Shown piece by piece: positions 44,311 to 57,574 of a stretch of DNA of 64,000 nucleotides. Made by a program: the position numbers and the translations under genes. This stretch comes from Fremontodendron californicum (taxonomy: Eukaryota > Streptophyta > Magnoliopsida > Malvales > Malvaceae): positions 2,914,001 to 2,978,000 of the forward strand of contig JAULJL010000003.1 of NCBI GenBank assembly GCA_030761205.1, in the 5' to 3' direction. Below the pieces are notes generated by a model. The model did not search any database and had not been told where the DNA came from. It saw nothing but the letters and a program-made list of their open reading frames with translations. Numbering within the stretch: the first letter of the stretch is position 1; each line of letters opens with the position of its first letter.

Positions 44311-47300
44311 TTAATCAGCAGCCATAACTGACACCCTTGGGCTAGGGAGTCCCATGTATGCAAGCCTGGGTGAGACTCGAATTTTGGGGCTTGGTCGTGG
44401 TGAAGGTATTGGACCAGAGTTTCCAAAGCGACCAGGCGTGGCTCTGGGAGATAGGTTAACTTGTTCAAGAGCCTGGGATTGCAGTTCTGTTGGGTAGTCT
44501 CTGACACACCCAATGCGAGGACCAAACCCACTTGTCCACTTGCAAGACAAACGCTTGGCCATGTTGAATGCTGCTGCTGCTGCTTCCACATTTGCTGCAC
44601 TAGTGCCCATGCTATTTTGTAGACTATCAGTTCTGATGCATGCATCATTTGCGGGCCCATCAACATCCACAGCCTTTGAATCTGTTGATTTTGCTGTTGC
44701 CGTTGGATCTTTGATCTCCCCATGCTTGGATTCATCACCACCAACTTTGTATGAGGTGTAGTCATCATCTATTGCACATCTCTGCACAAAGAAATGAGAA
44801 CGTGAGTACTACTCTGACAAGAGAAATCAAGTCTGGTCGCTAGAATTTTGCTAACAAGTGTCTTAAGTTACTCTTTAATAATATTATATTAAATGTAATA
44901 ATTGATAACTTTATTCATCGTTTCTAATGCATTGGGCGAAAATATTATTATATATAATAACCTTGAAATGTGCTTTTAGAATACTTGTTAGCAAAATCCG
45001 TTGTTAAATACTATGAAGCTTAAATAAAGTCTAATGACTGTTTTAGCTAAACACATGCCAACATGGAGGAAAGAAAAATTTGTTGAACTAGAATGTTTTA
45101 TTACCTTAACGTTGGTCAAATCCACATTGTGTTCCTCAAGGAAAATAATGAATTCCTTGAAATTGTCTTCAGTTGGGAGGTAATGACCACTGTAAGGCCA
45201 AATAGCCTGGAGAGGAGGAGGAGAAGAAGAAGAATTCAGCATCAAACAAAACCAAGGGAAAAAATAATTGCAATATAATATATGTACCTCAATAACACCT
45301 TGAGAAGCCACCAATCTTCCAGCAGCTGTTGTAGCCCCTCCAGAAAGGAAACTTGAGTGCTGAAAAACACCTTTCTTCTTCTGCCCAACAAACAAGGATC
45401 TTGATGTGCTAAGTACAAAAATCCACTTAGAACCCTCAATGGTGTTAACAAGTATTCCAGATTGCTTGTAAACAAGCTTTCCACTTTCCACAATCACTTC
45501 ATATGCTTCTCTTTCTTTCTGCAAGCAAGAAAACAGATATGGTTAAGAAATCTACAATTCATTTTAGACAGAATTGGTTCATTTTCACAAGTGATAATAG
45601 AAGTAATAAGACTCACTGGTCCTAGATATTTAATGCATTGCCCTTGTAGATCTGTTCTTTGACACTTCTTAAGATTTAGTTCTTTGCCATGGCCAATATC
45701 CAACCTTCAATTCCAGGATGGAAAATGAATTTCAGAAATCAGAATATAAGGGTCAAATGGAGTAACCTTTCACTAAGTAATTTTCAAGTAAGATTTATGA
45801 AACACATTACCAGTAGAAGAAAGGTTGTGAGCTCTTGCTTGCAGACCAGACATCATAGTAGAAGTGTAAATTGTGTCCATAACGATGGCGTGGGTCAATC
45901 TGCAGAAATATAAAACAGAACAGTTACTCATGGAAATTTCCTTGATTTATCCAAAAAAAATAACAATATTGTATTTGAAAGACATCAATCCAGCCAATGT
46001 GATTTTGGTACATATGAAGCACCTATGCATCCTATCAAACCATCAAATTTTAATAAAAGTCACCAAATTTTTTTTGTTTTCAAAATGGATTCTGTAGTAC
46101 AATTTTTGGTTTGCCTGCCATAATCTGATACTATCTTCAATTGTTCAAATCCATTTTTTTTTTCTTTTAAGAACAAAGACTGATGCATATCAAAACTCAA
46201 AAGGTATATGAATCTGGTTCAAATGATACCATATCTTTGCAAGAGTTTCCTATGCATATCAAAACTCTAGAGGATATGAATATCTACTTTTTGAATGATG
46301 GAAAGCCAATTTTGAAAGAAAATTGATGCTTCCAAGTTTTTAGTTCTTGCATAAAACTTGAATTAGAAAACAAACAAAGTACTTGTAAGCAACCTAGTCT
46401 GATGGAATACAAATCAACAGGGATAATTCTCATGCAAGAAGGATAATATGAGCTTACAGCTTCAAGCCAATGTTGGAGGGCTAGTTTTTGTGCCTTCTCA
46501 TCCTTAGATAAACCCTTCCCAACCTGCAAATTCAAAAGGATTCTCTTGTCAGTCTTCAAGCAAATTTGCAAATTGGTAAACCACATTTTAAGGACTTAAG
46601 AAAAAAGCTTACTAAGGTATTTTAAGGACTTGTAAGTTGTAACAGCTTAATAAAGTACCTTGGCAGCCCTTGTTTTAGCCCGTGCCCACTTTGATAGGAC
46701 AGTTTCTTGTTTCTCAATGTCATAGAATGAAACAGAACACCTACTCAGTGTTGCAGAATCTAAGGTCTTCCACCTACAATGTTGAATGAATAATAAGAAC
46801 CAAACAAATTGCTCAAAACACCCAAAAGAGCAACAGGAAATTGAAATTATATGGAGACAAAGTGACAAACCAGAGCTCCTCAACCACAACTGCACAATCT
46901 GCCAGGTTCCTCCTTGTCCTATAACCTTTGTAGACTTTTTGAAGCTTAGTTGCAGCAGCATCAAGCTCACTTACGGGCCTCGGAGAAAACAATACTACTG
47001 GTTCAGGGAGCTTTATGGTGGGTTTTATTGGTATGATAATTCTATTCCCTTTATCATTTGGAACATCTGAATTTGTATTCCCTTGATCAAAAGCTAATTG
47101 TTTGAATGAGTCGAATGCTTCAAGCATTGGTTCTTTGGAATCACCACCATTATTCAAACTATCTAACTTGTTAATTGGAGACACTGAATCATCCTTCTTG
47201 AAGCTCTTTGCTTTTAGGGTCACCTCTCCATCATCTCTTCCAAGGCTTATGGACCTTACAATAACCTTTTCTATGGTGTCGGCATAACCAAAAACCTGGT

Positions 47301-47352
47301 GTTTCAGGATTTCCTTCCATGCTGATAAAAGCAAAGAAAGGGAAAGACCCAT
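44311..47352 (-). CDS. IQM4: IQM-family calmodulin-binding protein
   Basis: IQ-motif protein expected to bind calmodulin independently of calcium. Eight exons, read leftwards: 46871-47352, 46659-46773, 46458-46523, 45811-45899, 45617-45704, 45288-45518, 45105-45206 and 44311-44781. They join in frame to 547 aa from ATG 47352. The IQ motif is AATKLQKVYKGYRTRRNLAD near residue 135, followed directly by VVVEELWWKTLDSATL. The conserved core includes KWARAKTRAAKVGKGLS, HWLEAIDPRHRYGHNLHFYYDVW and a domain homologous to pea heavy-metal-induced protein 6A. The tail is rich in Ser/Pro/Arg. The intron between the last two exons holds a family-B MITE. Its place near HSFA2, MAX1 and IQD remnants matches Arabidopsis IQM4 (At2g26190, from memory). 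Family certain; member number rests on synteny. Confidence 0.9.
44843..44999. mobile_element. Family-B MITE in the IQM4 last intron
   Basis: The left end GAATTTTGCTAACAAGTGTC matches the inverted right end GGATTTTGCTAACAAGTATT. Length is about 157 bp. A possible diverged target duplication (GTCGCTAGA / GTTGTTAAA) shows only transitions. It fills about half of the 323 bp intron. Confidence 0.75.
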
Positions 47353-49471
47353 TGATTTACAAGCCCTTGTGGAGTCCAATCTGTGATATCAGAATTATCA
47401 AACATGCTCATCAGATTAAAAGAAAGTAATTCAATAGGAAGGGAACCAGATGGAAAATTTCCAGAGAAAAAGAACATGAAATTGATTTTCAAAGATAAAG
47501 AAGAATTGGAGAGGAAAATCAAAACCACAAAAGGGAATCAAGAACCTCACCTACAGATCACAAAAACAACCAGTCCAAAAACAATAAAACTTTTTCACTA
47601 ACTTCGAAGTTCAAAAGAGAAGACTATTGACTCCAAGTCCAACTGCAAAGTGTGCAACTTGTTAAACTAGGTAAGACTTAAGAGAGCTTATATATAGGCA
47701 ATTGGGTGGCAGTTTGGACATTCAAAGCTACTGCCACTATGTGGAAAATTAATACCATGGAAAGGACAATGTTAAAACAATTCAAAGTTGGCGAGTCATG
47801 CATAAAGTGAGTTACCCCATTTCACTGAAAGAGCTGAGCTGGGAGGAAAAAAGTGAATATGGCGGGGGGTTTAGGGGACCTTCAAAGAAGTTTATGAGAA
47901 AGATTTAGGAAGCAGCAGTTAGAGGAAACATGTTTTAAATGGAAGAAAAAAAATAAAGAGCATAATAATAAAATTATAGATCAAGTATGAGGCTATAAGT
48001 TAAAGAGGTTACTTATTTTTCTACAACTACCGATTTCTTTTTCATTTTCTGTCTGGTCGTAGAAGTAAAAACTATAGGAAGTGATGGGTGGTGGGGAGTG
48101 GGGACTATAATTGTAATATTTGTACTGTTGTCGATGGAACTTCGTTTTCAGCCATGCTGGTAAACAATACACGGCTTCTTGATTGACTGTGATTACCCAT
48201 TGACCTTTTATGACTTCATGAATCTACACTCTTTTTTTTTGTTCAAATCAATGGTGTTAATTAAGATTATTATGGAGCAACAAACAGCTATGCACCCACT
48301 TAATTTTCATTTTAGTATAAGATTTTTTTTTTTCATTTATCCTTAATACAGATTACACAAAAACATTGTAGCATCATATTTTGATTTTTTTTTTTTTTGG
48401 GGGGGGTCTGGAAGGGATGGTTTTGAGATGTTCAACTCTTTGAATTTGATAATTAGTTGACTTCCAGGATTTCTTCATTTCATGTACTTACTTGTTAAGA
48501 AGAAAAGTCAATGACGTCTTTAGATTTTTTTGGTTCATTGATGTCAAAGATTACAATACAGCAACCACTACTTGTTTTATTTTACTTAAAATAAATCGAA
48601 TGAGACTTTTTTTTTTTTTTTTTCAATTCTTAGAAGAAGTTTGAGTTTAAATGATGTAATTTATTACTTGAGTATTCATAATTTTATTACCAAGTTTCGC
48701 AAATATACAAAACATTAATTGTTTCAGCCTTTAACTTAGTACAATCGAACTATTTAGGAAAAAAAACAACTAAAAAATTTAACCACACATTTTATATAGC
48801 AAACAAATTATGTAGATACAATCAGTCAATATATGATCTCTCAATAATTTTTATCTTATTTTCATATTTTCCAATGATGAGAGGATAAAAGGATTGGTCT
48901 TATAGATTCATATAATTCGATTGGCTTGAGAAATTCTGCAATAATGGCGGACGTGACATTTCCAATCCAACTTGACCTTTAATCCACTTGTAAAAAGGTC
49001 GTTTAAGCTATTACCTAAGTGCCAATGTCTTGCCTACATATATATATATATATATATATTATTTTTCCAATTCCAGAAAATGGTCTCTTTTTCACTCTGG
49101 TCTGGTCCATGTAACTAGTGGGCATTTAATCCATGGGGGACTGTGATTGTGATGCAAGAAAGAAAGTCATCCGAAATCAATAAATGAATGCTATTTAAAT
49201 GTCTTCATGTCACAAACCACACCCCATTACTTTTGTTAAAGGCTATATGCCAACCATCTTATAATCATTGAAAAGCCATATATGATGAATATTTTCTGAA
49301 AAAGTGAAAACAAGATAAGGTATTTTATATACATCACCCAATAAAAGTACATAACAAGCACAAGGAAGTGAGGAACTAGTTTTTGGTTGCTAATTTTTTC
49401 TTAGTTATAATAATACTACCTAGAAGTTTTTAGGATTTCGATTGTTGCCCCCATTGTAAATCCGTCTCTGT
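47353..49471. other. Intergenic between IQM4 and the CoA carrier
   Basis: 47.36-47.7 kb is the probable IQM4 leader and promoter. An (AT)n run lies at 49038-49060. The remainder is AT-rich with no gene. The two minus-strand genes are not in a bidirectional arrangement. Confidence 0.6.
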
Positions 49472-52390
49472 TTATCCAGACGATACTGCCTGTGATTTCT
49501 GTCGGGGTGGTATGTGAAGCCAAACCTTCATGATGTCATATGTCGCGAATCCAACTGCCACAGAAGGAACAATCTGACAACCAAATTGTAACACACTTCA
49601 TTAGAATGAAAGCCATCCCAAGGCCAAGTAAAATTGGCAATTATATAACAAAGCTAAGTTACTCAGACTCACGTTTGAGTGTCGGACACAGGTATGTTCA
49701 ATTTTTTTTTTAAGATTTCCATGTATTTGGAGGGTTCTTAAAGGATCATATCCCTATAATCATGTCTGGATATACGTCGGACACGGATACTTCAAGAACA
49801 ATGAAGAGTCGGAGCAACATAGTAACAAAGTTCACACTCAACTCTAAATAACTCCCCATCTGTTATCTTACAAGTACTAAACTTTATTGTTTCTCAACAG
49901 GTAGGATAAAAGTGGATAAAACTAACAAATACAAATCTGCAAAAGTGAGCAGCTATGTTGATATTGTTGCTGAGTATATAAAATACCTTAATATAATTAA
50001 TGCTCAAGCCTGCAAACAATTGTCTCCATCCTTGATTACGGACAATAGTAGTAAGCCCTTCCAATGTGTTTTTGTATTTTGTATCACCTTGAATTGTTGA
50101 ACACTGAAGACTTTCAACCTGTAGGGTAGGTAACATTCAAAAATTACTTCCCAGATGTGTCCATCACAAGCTAGCTGCTAATTGGAAAGCAGAGAGAAAC
50201 ACTAATGACTCGATACATTCAATCGTGGTTGACATTATCAAGAAAACACTCTAGCAAATATATCAGGTTGAATCAAACTACTTCAAAACCATTTTATTTA
50301 ACCAGGTTGGTTTATATATATCTAGCACTTACTATAGTACATGTGTACCTCAAAACATTTAAAACATCCCACAAAAGATTCCAGGCTAATAATAACACAT
50401 GAAAGAGACAATATAATGCCATTCCCAGCAAAATAGAGAATAGCAATTACTTATGTTACTCGGACTCGGGTGAGAGTATCAGATACGGGTATGTGTCCGA
50501 CACGGGTATATTCAATTTTTTTAAGTTTTTCCATATATTTGGAGGGTCATATCCCCATACCCATGTCCGAATATGTGTTGGACACGGGTGTCAAACACGA
50601 GTACTTCAAAAAAAATGAAGAGTCGGAGCAACATAGGCAATTACACCCTCCTAGAAGTGTACAGCTATTGCAAAATACCTGCATCTGTCTCCTTACAACA
50701 TCTAATGGGTATGTGAAGGTCTGCCCAAGTAACCCAGCCAGTGCTCCACAAGAAAGATGCATCACAATGGACTTTTGGTGCTCTTCAGGAACATGCGTCT
50801 TTAGTGCCTCATAAACGTAGAACTTTAAACCAGCATAAGGGAGGATCCCAGTGAGTGTTGGACCTATGTAAGCAAAAAGTTTCATCAAGTCCAAGCACCA
50901 ACTTGCAAAGAAAGCAAGTAAGTGCAAAATGAAGCAACTGCACTAAAAGAATGTCAAGATTGCATGTTAAACTAATGAATCTCTATTATCATGAAAAACT
51001 AAAGATACTTTAAACAGGAAAAACAAGAACGATCGTGCCAGTTATAAGAATAATGCACAGAACTAGGAGCCATTGTCAAATCTGTTCATTCTTAATCTGT
51101 AATATGAAGCATTAAAAACAACCGCCTACATACCTACTCCTCGATATAATCCACGTATTCCCCCTTCCCTGTAAACAGTTGTCAGTACATCTGTTATGCC
51201 ACTATATGCAGGTCGAGGATATAAACTTCTTATACCACACCTGAAATTTGTTCTGGTGTCCACAACCTGTTAAACCATAAAAGTTAATGAGAAAGATAAA
51301 GTAGAGTTAAGAACATTCTTTCCATTTTGTAATCCAAGGAGCACTTGATAAGTAGTGATATTTATCCAAGGATTGGTTGTACATGTTCCAAAAGCATCAA
51401 TTGATTCGATTCTTTACCACTACAGGTCTACACAAAAAGTCTTCTATAAGGAACTAATGCCATGAGTGCTTTAGTAATTCAAATCCGCAACCAGAATCAG
51501 CAATTACATGATAGTAATAATAGATTTGATTAAACTAGTGTAAAAAGATAGAATTAATTTATTGTAAATACCAGCAAACCAGATCAACCTCACTTGAAAA
51601 ATTGAAAAGGATTCAAAAAATATTTATGAGAAACTACGCTATTCCTATGAAAATTTCTTACCTGATAGGCAAGTTTAGTGCGAGCCAAGTCCAAGGGATA
51701 AGTGCATAACACTGCTGTTCCTCCAGAAGCAGAACCAGCTAAAAGATCTATAACAGGTCCTGATCCAAAGAAAGAATAGTTATCTAAGATCCAACCTCGA
51801 TACTGCTCATAAGTCATGAAATGTAAGGCTGCATAAGGAATGATCCGAATAACACTGGCTCCATTTCCTCTGCGGGTAAGAATAGGCATGAATTAGTCTA
51901 ACTTTTATGGGAGGGCAGAGAGAGAGAGAGAGGAAAATGGTAAAATAATCTGTAAACTTACTTATAAAATCCCAGAACACCTTCATGCTTTAGTACCTTC
52001 CTTAAGGAATGATACACCCCAAGAGATTGGAAACCATCAGTTCTTGTCTGTACAATAAGTAAAGAGAGAGATAATAAAAAACTGTGAGTGGTAATGTGCA
52101 TGAAGCAGAAAATATTGGTGGGGGGAGGAGTGGGAAACAAAGTAAGCAACAAATAAGCAATTTGACAAACATCCAGTAAGCACCAGAGTAACATATAATA
52201 TAACTAACCCTTAAGCACCATTGTAATCGAAATCCATTTTGCAGGAAAATCACTTGATTGTAACAGGACTACTCTAAAAGTAATAAGTAACAAATGTACA
52301 AGACCCAAAACCGAGCTAAACATCTAATTTGAGCTGAGCATTGCAAAATGCTAATATAAGAAACACCATTTTTTGGTTTGTATTTATGAA

Positions 52391-52442
<52 letters not shown>

Positions 52443-52657
52443 ACATAGATATATTAGTAGCTCACCTGCAAGAGTATTTTAATCCGTTCTAAAGGTGCAA
52501 TGGTAGTTTTAGTAAAAGCTCCAGCAGCGCCACCAGCTATTAGCTCTTTGACATAAACAGGCAAACAATCAATGTGGGAAACCTCATTGCGTGCAGTTGA
52601 ACCATCAACAAGCCCAGCCATATTTGTTGTGAATGTGGAGCCTTGAGGAGAACCCAT
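49472..52657 (-). CDS. Mitochondrial coenzyme A carrier
   Basis: Mitochondrial carrier family (SLC25), inner-membrane import of CoA. Seven exons, read leftwards: 52466-52657, 51962-52047, 51662-51869, 51134-51266, 50679-50863, 49987-50118 and 49472-49573. They join in frame to 345 aa. Three signature repeats are present: APLERIKILLQ near 54, YPLDLARTKLAYQ near 150 and YPLDVVRRQMQ near 250, with GNGASVIRIIPYAALHF and GPTLTGILPYAGLKFYVYE typical of the CoA/Leu5-like subgroup. It closely resembles Arabidopsis CoAc1 (At1g14560), which also begins MGS-QGST. Two adjacent introns each contain a family-A MITE, and the first intron has a long AT array. ATG 52657 gives the N-terminus seen in homologues. 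Paralogue CoAc1 versus CoAc2 is not resolved. Confidence 0.93.
49654..49822 (-). mobile_element. Family-A MITE, copy 3, in last intron of the CoA carrier
   Basis: Ends are CTAAGTTACTCAGACTC and GAGTCGGAGCAACATAG. The exact 8 bp target duplication TAACAAAG lies at 49646-49653 and 49823-49830. Length 169 bp. Orientation is sense relative to the host transcript. Confidence 0.93.
50451..50636 (-). mobile_element. Family-A MITE, copy 4, in penultimate intron of the CoA carrier
   Basis: Ends are TTATGTTACTCGGACTC and GAGTCGGAGCAACATAG. The exact 8 bp duplication GCAATTAC lies at 50443-50450 and 50637-50644. Length 186 bp, same orientation as copy 3 and 43 bp from the upstream exon's donor side. 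Confidence 0.93.
52392..52437. repeat. (AT)n microsatellite in the CoA carrier first intron
   Basis: About 23 uninterrupted AT units, ending less than 30 bp from the exon 1 donor. Confidence 0.97.
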
Positions 52658-54840
52658 CTCAAAATATCCAACTCAAACCAATTATATTACCAAAATCTTC
52701 CACAATTCAACGAATCTGTCAAATTATAATTACCCACCCTGAAGCTTGAAGAACTCTTTATCCCATCTATCTCTTGGGATACAAAAAGAAAAAGATTTCT
52801 TTTCAAAGGGTATATTCAATGGCCTCAGAACATCCAGATGAGAGCCGGCCAAGTTCACAAGCCGATCCTTTTGTTCAATAACAACAAGATTCATCCAAAG
52901 ATACAGAGAAAAACAGACCACAACAGATTGCCAAACCCAAAACCTATCCTTTCAGTTATAACACGGCTCCCATGGATCTATATCATAAAAGGCTTCGATA
53001 TCCTTAATCAAGATTCATCAAAAAGTCTCCTTTAAATCACCAAAAGCCATCACTTTCAAGGCATAAATAACTTAACCCTCAAGTACTCAAAAACCAATCA
53101 CTTCAAAGAGTTTCCGATGATTCCAAGTTCAAATCATTCATACCCATGTGAGATTAATCCAAGGGGGGGTAGAAAACGTTTCAGAAAATAATATAAAAAA
53201 AAAAGGTTAAATCAAAGGAGAACAGGCATGTAAATATTGGGTAAAAACCAGAATCCAAAAATACCTGTTCTCCTTCAGAGAGAGACGGAGGAGCCGAGGA
53301 GGTTTCCTTATTGGGTTTTCTTCCCCCCTTTCCTTTCAAAAGCCCGACTCTCGTTTGTTCTTGCTGTTGTTGTTGTTTGCTTCAAAGGCGCTGTTTTTGT
53401 TTGCAAATTTGAAGGGGGAAGTCATGTGGTTTGACTATGGTAGTGGAGCTTCAAACGTAAACCACGTTGGATTGTACTACTTATGGTAAGTGGCTTAATT
53501 TACGGCTCAACATCCTAGGAATTAGGATAGTAGAATAGATCAACTGATTTGGATGGACGAGAATGTCTTTTTTAACGTTTGATTTGATATTCTTAACTGT
53601 TAACTCAAAGCTTTTTCTTTTTTTTCAGTTTTCACCTAGGTGCTAGGTAACATCTTTACTTTAACCATTGTTTTTTCTTTTTTTAATTACTAATAATTAA
53701 AACATTTGGATTGAGATTTTTTTTTTTCCTAGATAAATATATTTAGGCTTAATTCCTCTTGCCTCTTTGTGTTTTCTAGTTGAAACTATAGAATATATTT
53801 TGGCAAATGTTTAAGGGAAAGAGAAGACTTAAGAAAGTGTGTGTAATAATGTATTTTTCTTAGAATTTTATTCATTTTCATCACTTATTTAGCAAGTTTT
53901 TGGTTGAGTGTAAACGAATATCTCGAAGATATAATATAGTTTGTTTTTTATTTGTAAAATTCAAAACAAATTTTATAAAAAGAAAAGAAAATACACGTGC
54001 TCTAAAATTTAGCAAACTAACTTATTAAATAAAAATATGCAATATATACAATGACGGATCTTAATATTTGATTTTGAGGGGATCAATTAAAAAATTAAAT
54101 CTATATATATTTCATTTGAGGTATGTTATAAATATTTAAGGCAAATCAATGTAATATTGTACTATAACAAAAAAAATATATCAAGTTTTTGACTAATCAC
54201 GAATTTTTTAATATTACTCATGCATATAACAGAAAAATTATATAAACATATATTTTTTTAAAATAAAATAACAATCTTAACAAAAATCTTATTATTTTTG
54301 CTTTGTAAAATGTTGACAGTGATAGAAAAAACAAGTAGATTTATAATAAAAATTTAAAAAATAAGATAAAAGTTAGCATAAATACTAACCAGCAAAATGA
54401 GAATTTTGGGAGACTTATTAGGATTTTAATTTTTAAACTTGATAACTTAAACAGAAAGCACAAGTTACAAACAAAATTGATTGAATTTAGAGCCGAAGAA
54501 TAAAAGAATAAAAGCTACAGGGGTGTAACGACAACGGGCAGTAAAAAGAAAATTTTAATTTTACAATACTTTGTTGAAGTCTTATTAAAGCTAACACTTA
54601 GAAAGTTAATTTAAGTTCACATGATTGTGACTTAATATTTATAACAAACCAATTAATTTGAAGAGTTTATAAATAATAATTGGATAAAATAAAAAGATAA
54701 ACAATAATAATGCAATTTAATTTTTTTTTTAAAATTATAATGCAAAAAATTAAGTTATAAACAAAAATAAAAAATTAAATAAATATAAATTTCATTTTGA
54801 AGGGGCCAATTTAATATATAAATACATATAAATATATGGA
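52658..54840. other. CoA carrier upstream region and AT-rich intergenic DNA
   Basis: Minus-strand CTCTCTGAAGGAGAACAG|GTATTT near 53263-53280 looks like a leader-exon donor, so the gene may have a 5' UTR intron. Beyond 53.5 kb the DNA is AT-rich with no gene. Confidence 0.5.
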
Positions 54841-54845
54841 TTAAT

Positions 54846-55045
54846 ATTTGATGCACTATCAGTGTATAGGGCTATACACTGACAGTGTATCCTACGATGA
54901 TACCTGTCGGGTTAGTGGTTAAGAGTTAGTGGTTAGGGTTAGAGGTTAGTGGTTAGGGTTAGTGGTTAGTTTTTTAATGAAGTGTCAGTGTAAGATTCAC
55001 GGTCAATATATAAAGTATATACACTGACAGTGTATAAAAAACGAA
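54846..55045. repeat. Family-C element with telomere-like core
   Basis: ATACACTGACAGTGTAT-type palindromes lie at both sides (about 54873-54890 and 55018-55036). Between them, 54910-54971 is a degenerate array of GGTTAGT and GGTTAGGGTTAGT units, similar to the plant telomere word TTAGGG. Related to the element at 62.76-63.1 kb. Confidence 0.6.
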
Positions 55046-57560
55046 CCCTAAATATATTTATCAAATGATTTTAAAAATTCTTGGAGGGTCAAGCCCACTT
55101 AACACTTTTTCTAAAAAAAAGCCCATTTATTATGAACTAATAATATTCATTTATAATATGCATAACCCACATTTTCTCTTATAATTGTTAGCATCATGGT
55201 GATAAATCAGTATTTATTTGTTTATATATATTATAATAAGAGAAATTATCTTATTTATTATCAGTAAAAATTTTAAATTTAAAAAAAAATAAAAAAATAA
55301 AACATATGACAGCCTTTAAAGTTTAAAGTCTTCTCTAATAGTAATAGTATGTTTTCACATGAAGATGTTGATTCGACAAAGAATGATAATAATTTCATGT
55401 AAAGAAAATCGTCATAGTATGTGTATTTTCAAAATTATGTATTTTCTATTAAACACTTCTACTTTTATTTCAATATCAATCATTCATCAAATTAGTAGTC
55501 TATGAAGTTTCCATGGGAGTGCATGTAACTTTAATTTTCCTCATAAAAGCTAGATTATACTAACTCAAGTCTTCCTATGGAGTACTAAACAATAGATCAA
55601 AGAGGTTTGCAGAAAAATTTCATTGTCAAGACTCAAGAACTTATTAAAAAGAAATCCGTTATACACATAAAAATGGATTATAGATATTGAGATTCAAATT
55701 TTATATCTGTTAAATATTGTTTTTTAAAAATGATTGCATAAATCAATTGAACTAAATTTTTGATTCAAAAGATTCCTTTCATTTCATCATTCGTGAGTTT
55801 ATGATGGTAAGTATCAGCAATTTCCTAGACAAAGTAATGTATATACTTTGGTCTTAGTTACCTTAACCATCAAGTTTTTGGAACATTATATAATTTAATT
55901 CTGTCGCAATCAATTAGTTGTCTTGTTAAAAGTTTCAAGGTAAGAAGCTGTCTTAAAGCAGCCACACATATAGTCATCATAGAAACATCCTTAGATTTAA
56001 CCCTCTCACCATCCTATATAAGTATAAACCTTAAAATTCAAGAACATGAAAAACCTGTCAATGACAATTGGACAAACATTGTCTTGACTGATCTTTTGAC
56101 AGAAGTTTGAACTAAACCTATTACCAGCATATTGCTGTTTCTGAGGCTTCTGCCTAAATTATTGGCTTTGAAGAGTTTCTTCTATATATCAAGTATTAAT
56201 ATAATAATATAATTAAAGCCATCCTTATATTCACTTACCATCTTTCAAGAAAAATGAAGAAAAGGTTGGTCGTATGCTTTGTTATTCAAGCAAGCTAGTT
56301 GACTAGGAAAGTAAATTCGTACTAATATATAGTTATAGTAGGAAATTGATCAATTGTCTTTAGTTTGCATTTGGTCATAGAAACAACTGGATTTTTTTTT
56401 TCCTTCATATAACAAGGATCTACCTACTATCTTCAATTAAAATAGATTATTCATAAATCGAATTAATTCAGTTAATTCATATAGTCACTTTTAAGAGATA
56501 ACATTCGTTTAAGATTCGAATTCAACATCTGCAACTTCTTATTTATCCTTAAATTACGACTTTTTATATATAAAAAAATAGATTCTTCACTCACATCAAG
56601 ATTCTTATCCTTTTTTTTGTTACCCATTTTTCTTTGTCTTGATTAGGATCAAAATTTATTATGAAAATTAAAAATAAAAAGGTTTTTTAAATGTTCTTTT
56701 TCCTCTATTGTATAATTATTATTATTTTCCACTATATATTAGTTCAAAGGAAGTTTAATAAATAATAAAATTTTATTTTCCAAAAAAAATGATATTTGTA
56801 TATTAGTTAAATAACATCTTTTTCATGTGAAAGATTAATAAAATCAATATTTTTATATTTTAAAACTTTCTGATGATGTTTATAGTTAAGTGGTGTTATT
56901 TTGTTAAGAGAAAACACAAATAATAATAAAAAGGGAATAAAATACCAAAAAAAAAAAAGTATAATGTAAAATCATTAAATCAAAATAAATAAATGTCACA
57001 ACTCACATGGAACCTTATAAGCCATCTTATCCAATCATAATGGGATCTCTTTTTCGTTTGTTTATTTGTTTTCCTTGCCATATCACATATTTTATGTTTA
57101 CGAATTTTGATGCCAATATATATATATATATATATATATTTTAAATGAATCTGAAAGATTCAACTTGATATTGTCTTTTAAAGAGAGAGAACTTAATTTG
57201 ATAATTAAGACATATTTATTACTAAATCATGTTTTAAAAACTTTAAATAAAATTTATATGAAAATAAAGTGATAAATTTTAATATTTTTTGCTTATATTA
57301 TATTTTAAAAAGAAAAAATAAATAAAAATAAAAATTTGATATAAGTCAAGTACTTTAAAATCTAATTAGTGAAGGGTCGGATTCGATATCTATAGACATT
57401 AATTAAGAATTTGTTAATTATTATTTTTAAATTTAATATATTATTTTTATTAAGTTTAAAAATATAATACATTAATTATATATATTTAAAATATTACCTT
57501 AATCAATACTTCAAAACACTAAATGCTAATTAACATTTTTTTTATTAGTGAAAGCAACAA
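55046..57560. other. Gene-free AT-rich DNA
   Basis: An (AT)n array lies at 57116-57140. No open frame of note; I see nothing else. Confidence 0.6.
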
Positions 57561-57574
57561 CTTAGTTATTTACT

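Noticed and set aside
44301..44768. 155-codon minus-strand frame overlapping the last IQM4 exon
   Set aside because: It is an out-of-frame shadow of the supported exon, which joins in phase with seven upstream exons.
50470..50814. 114-codon plus-strand frame
   Set aside because: It spans the family-A MITE and the antisense of a CoA-carrier exon.
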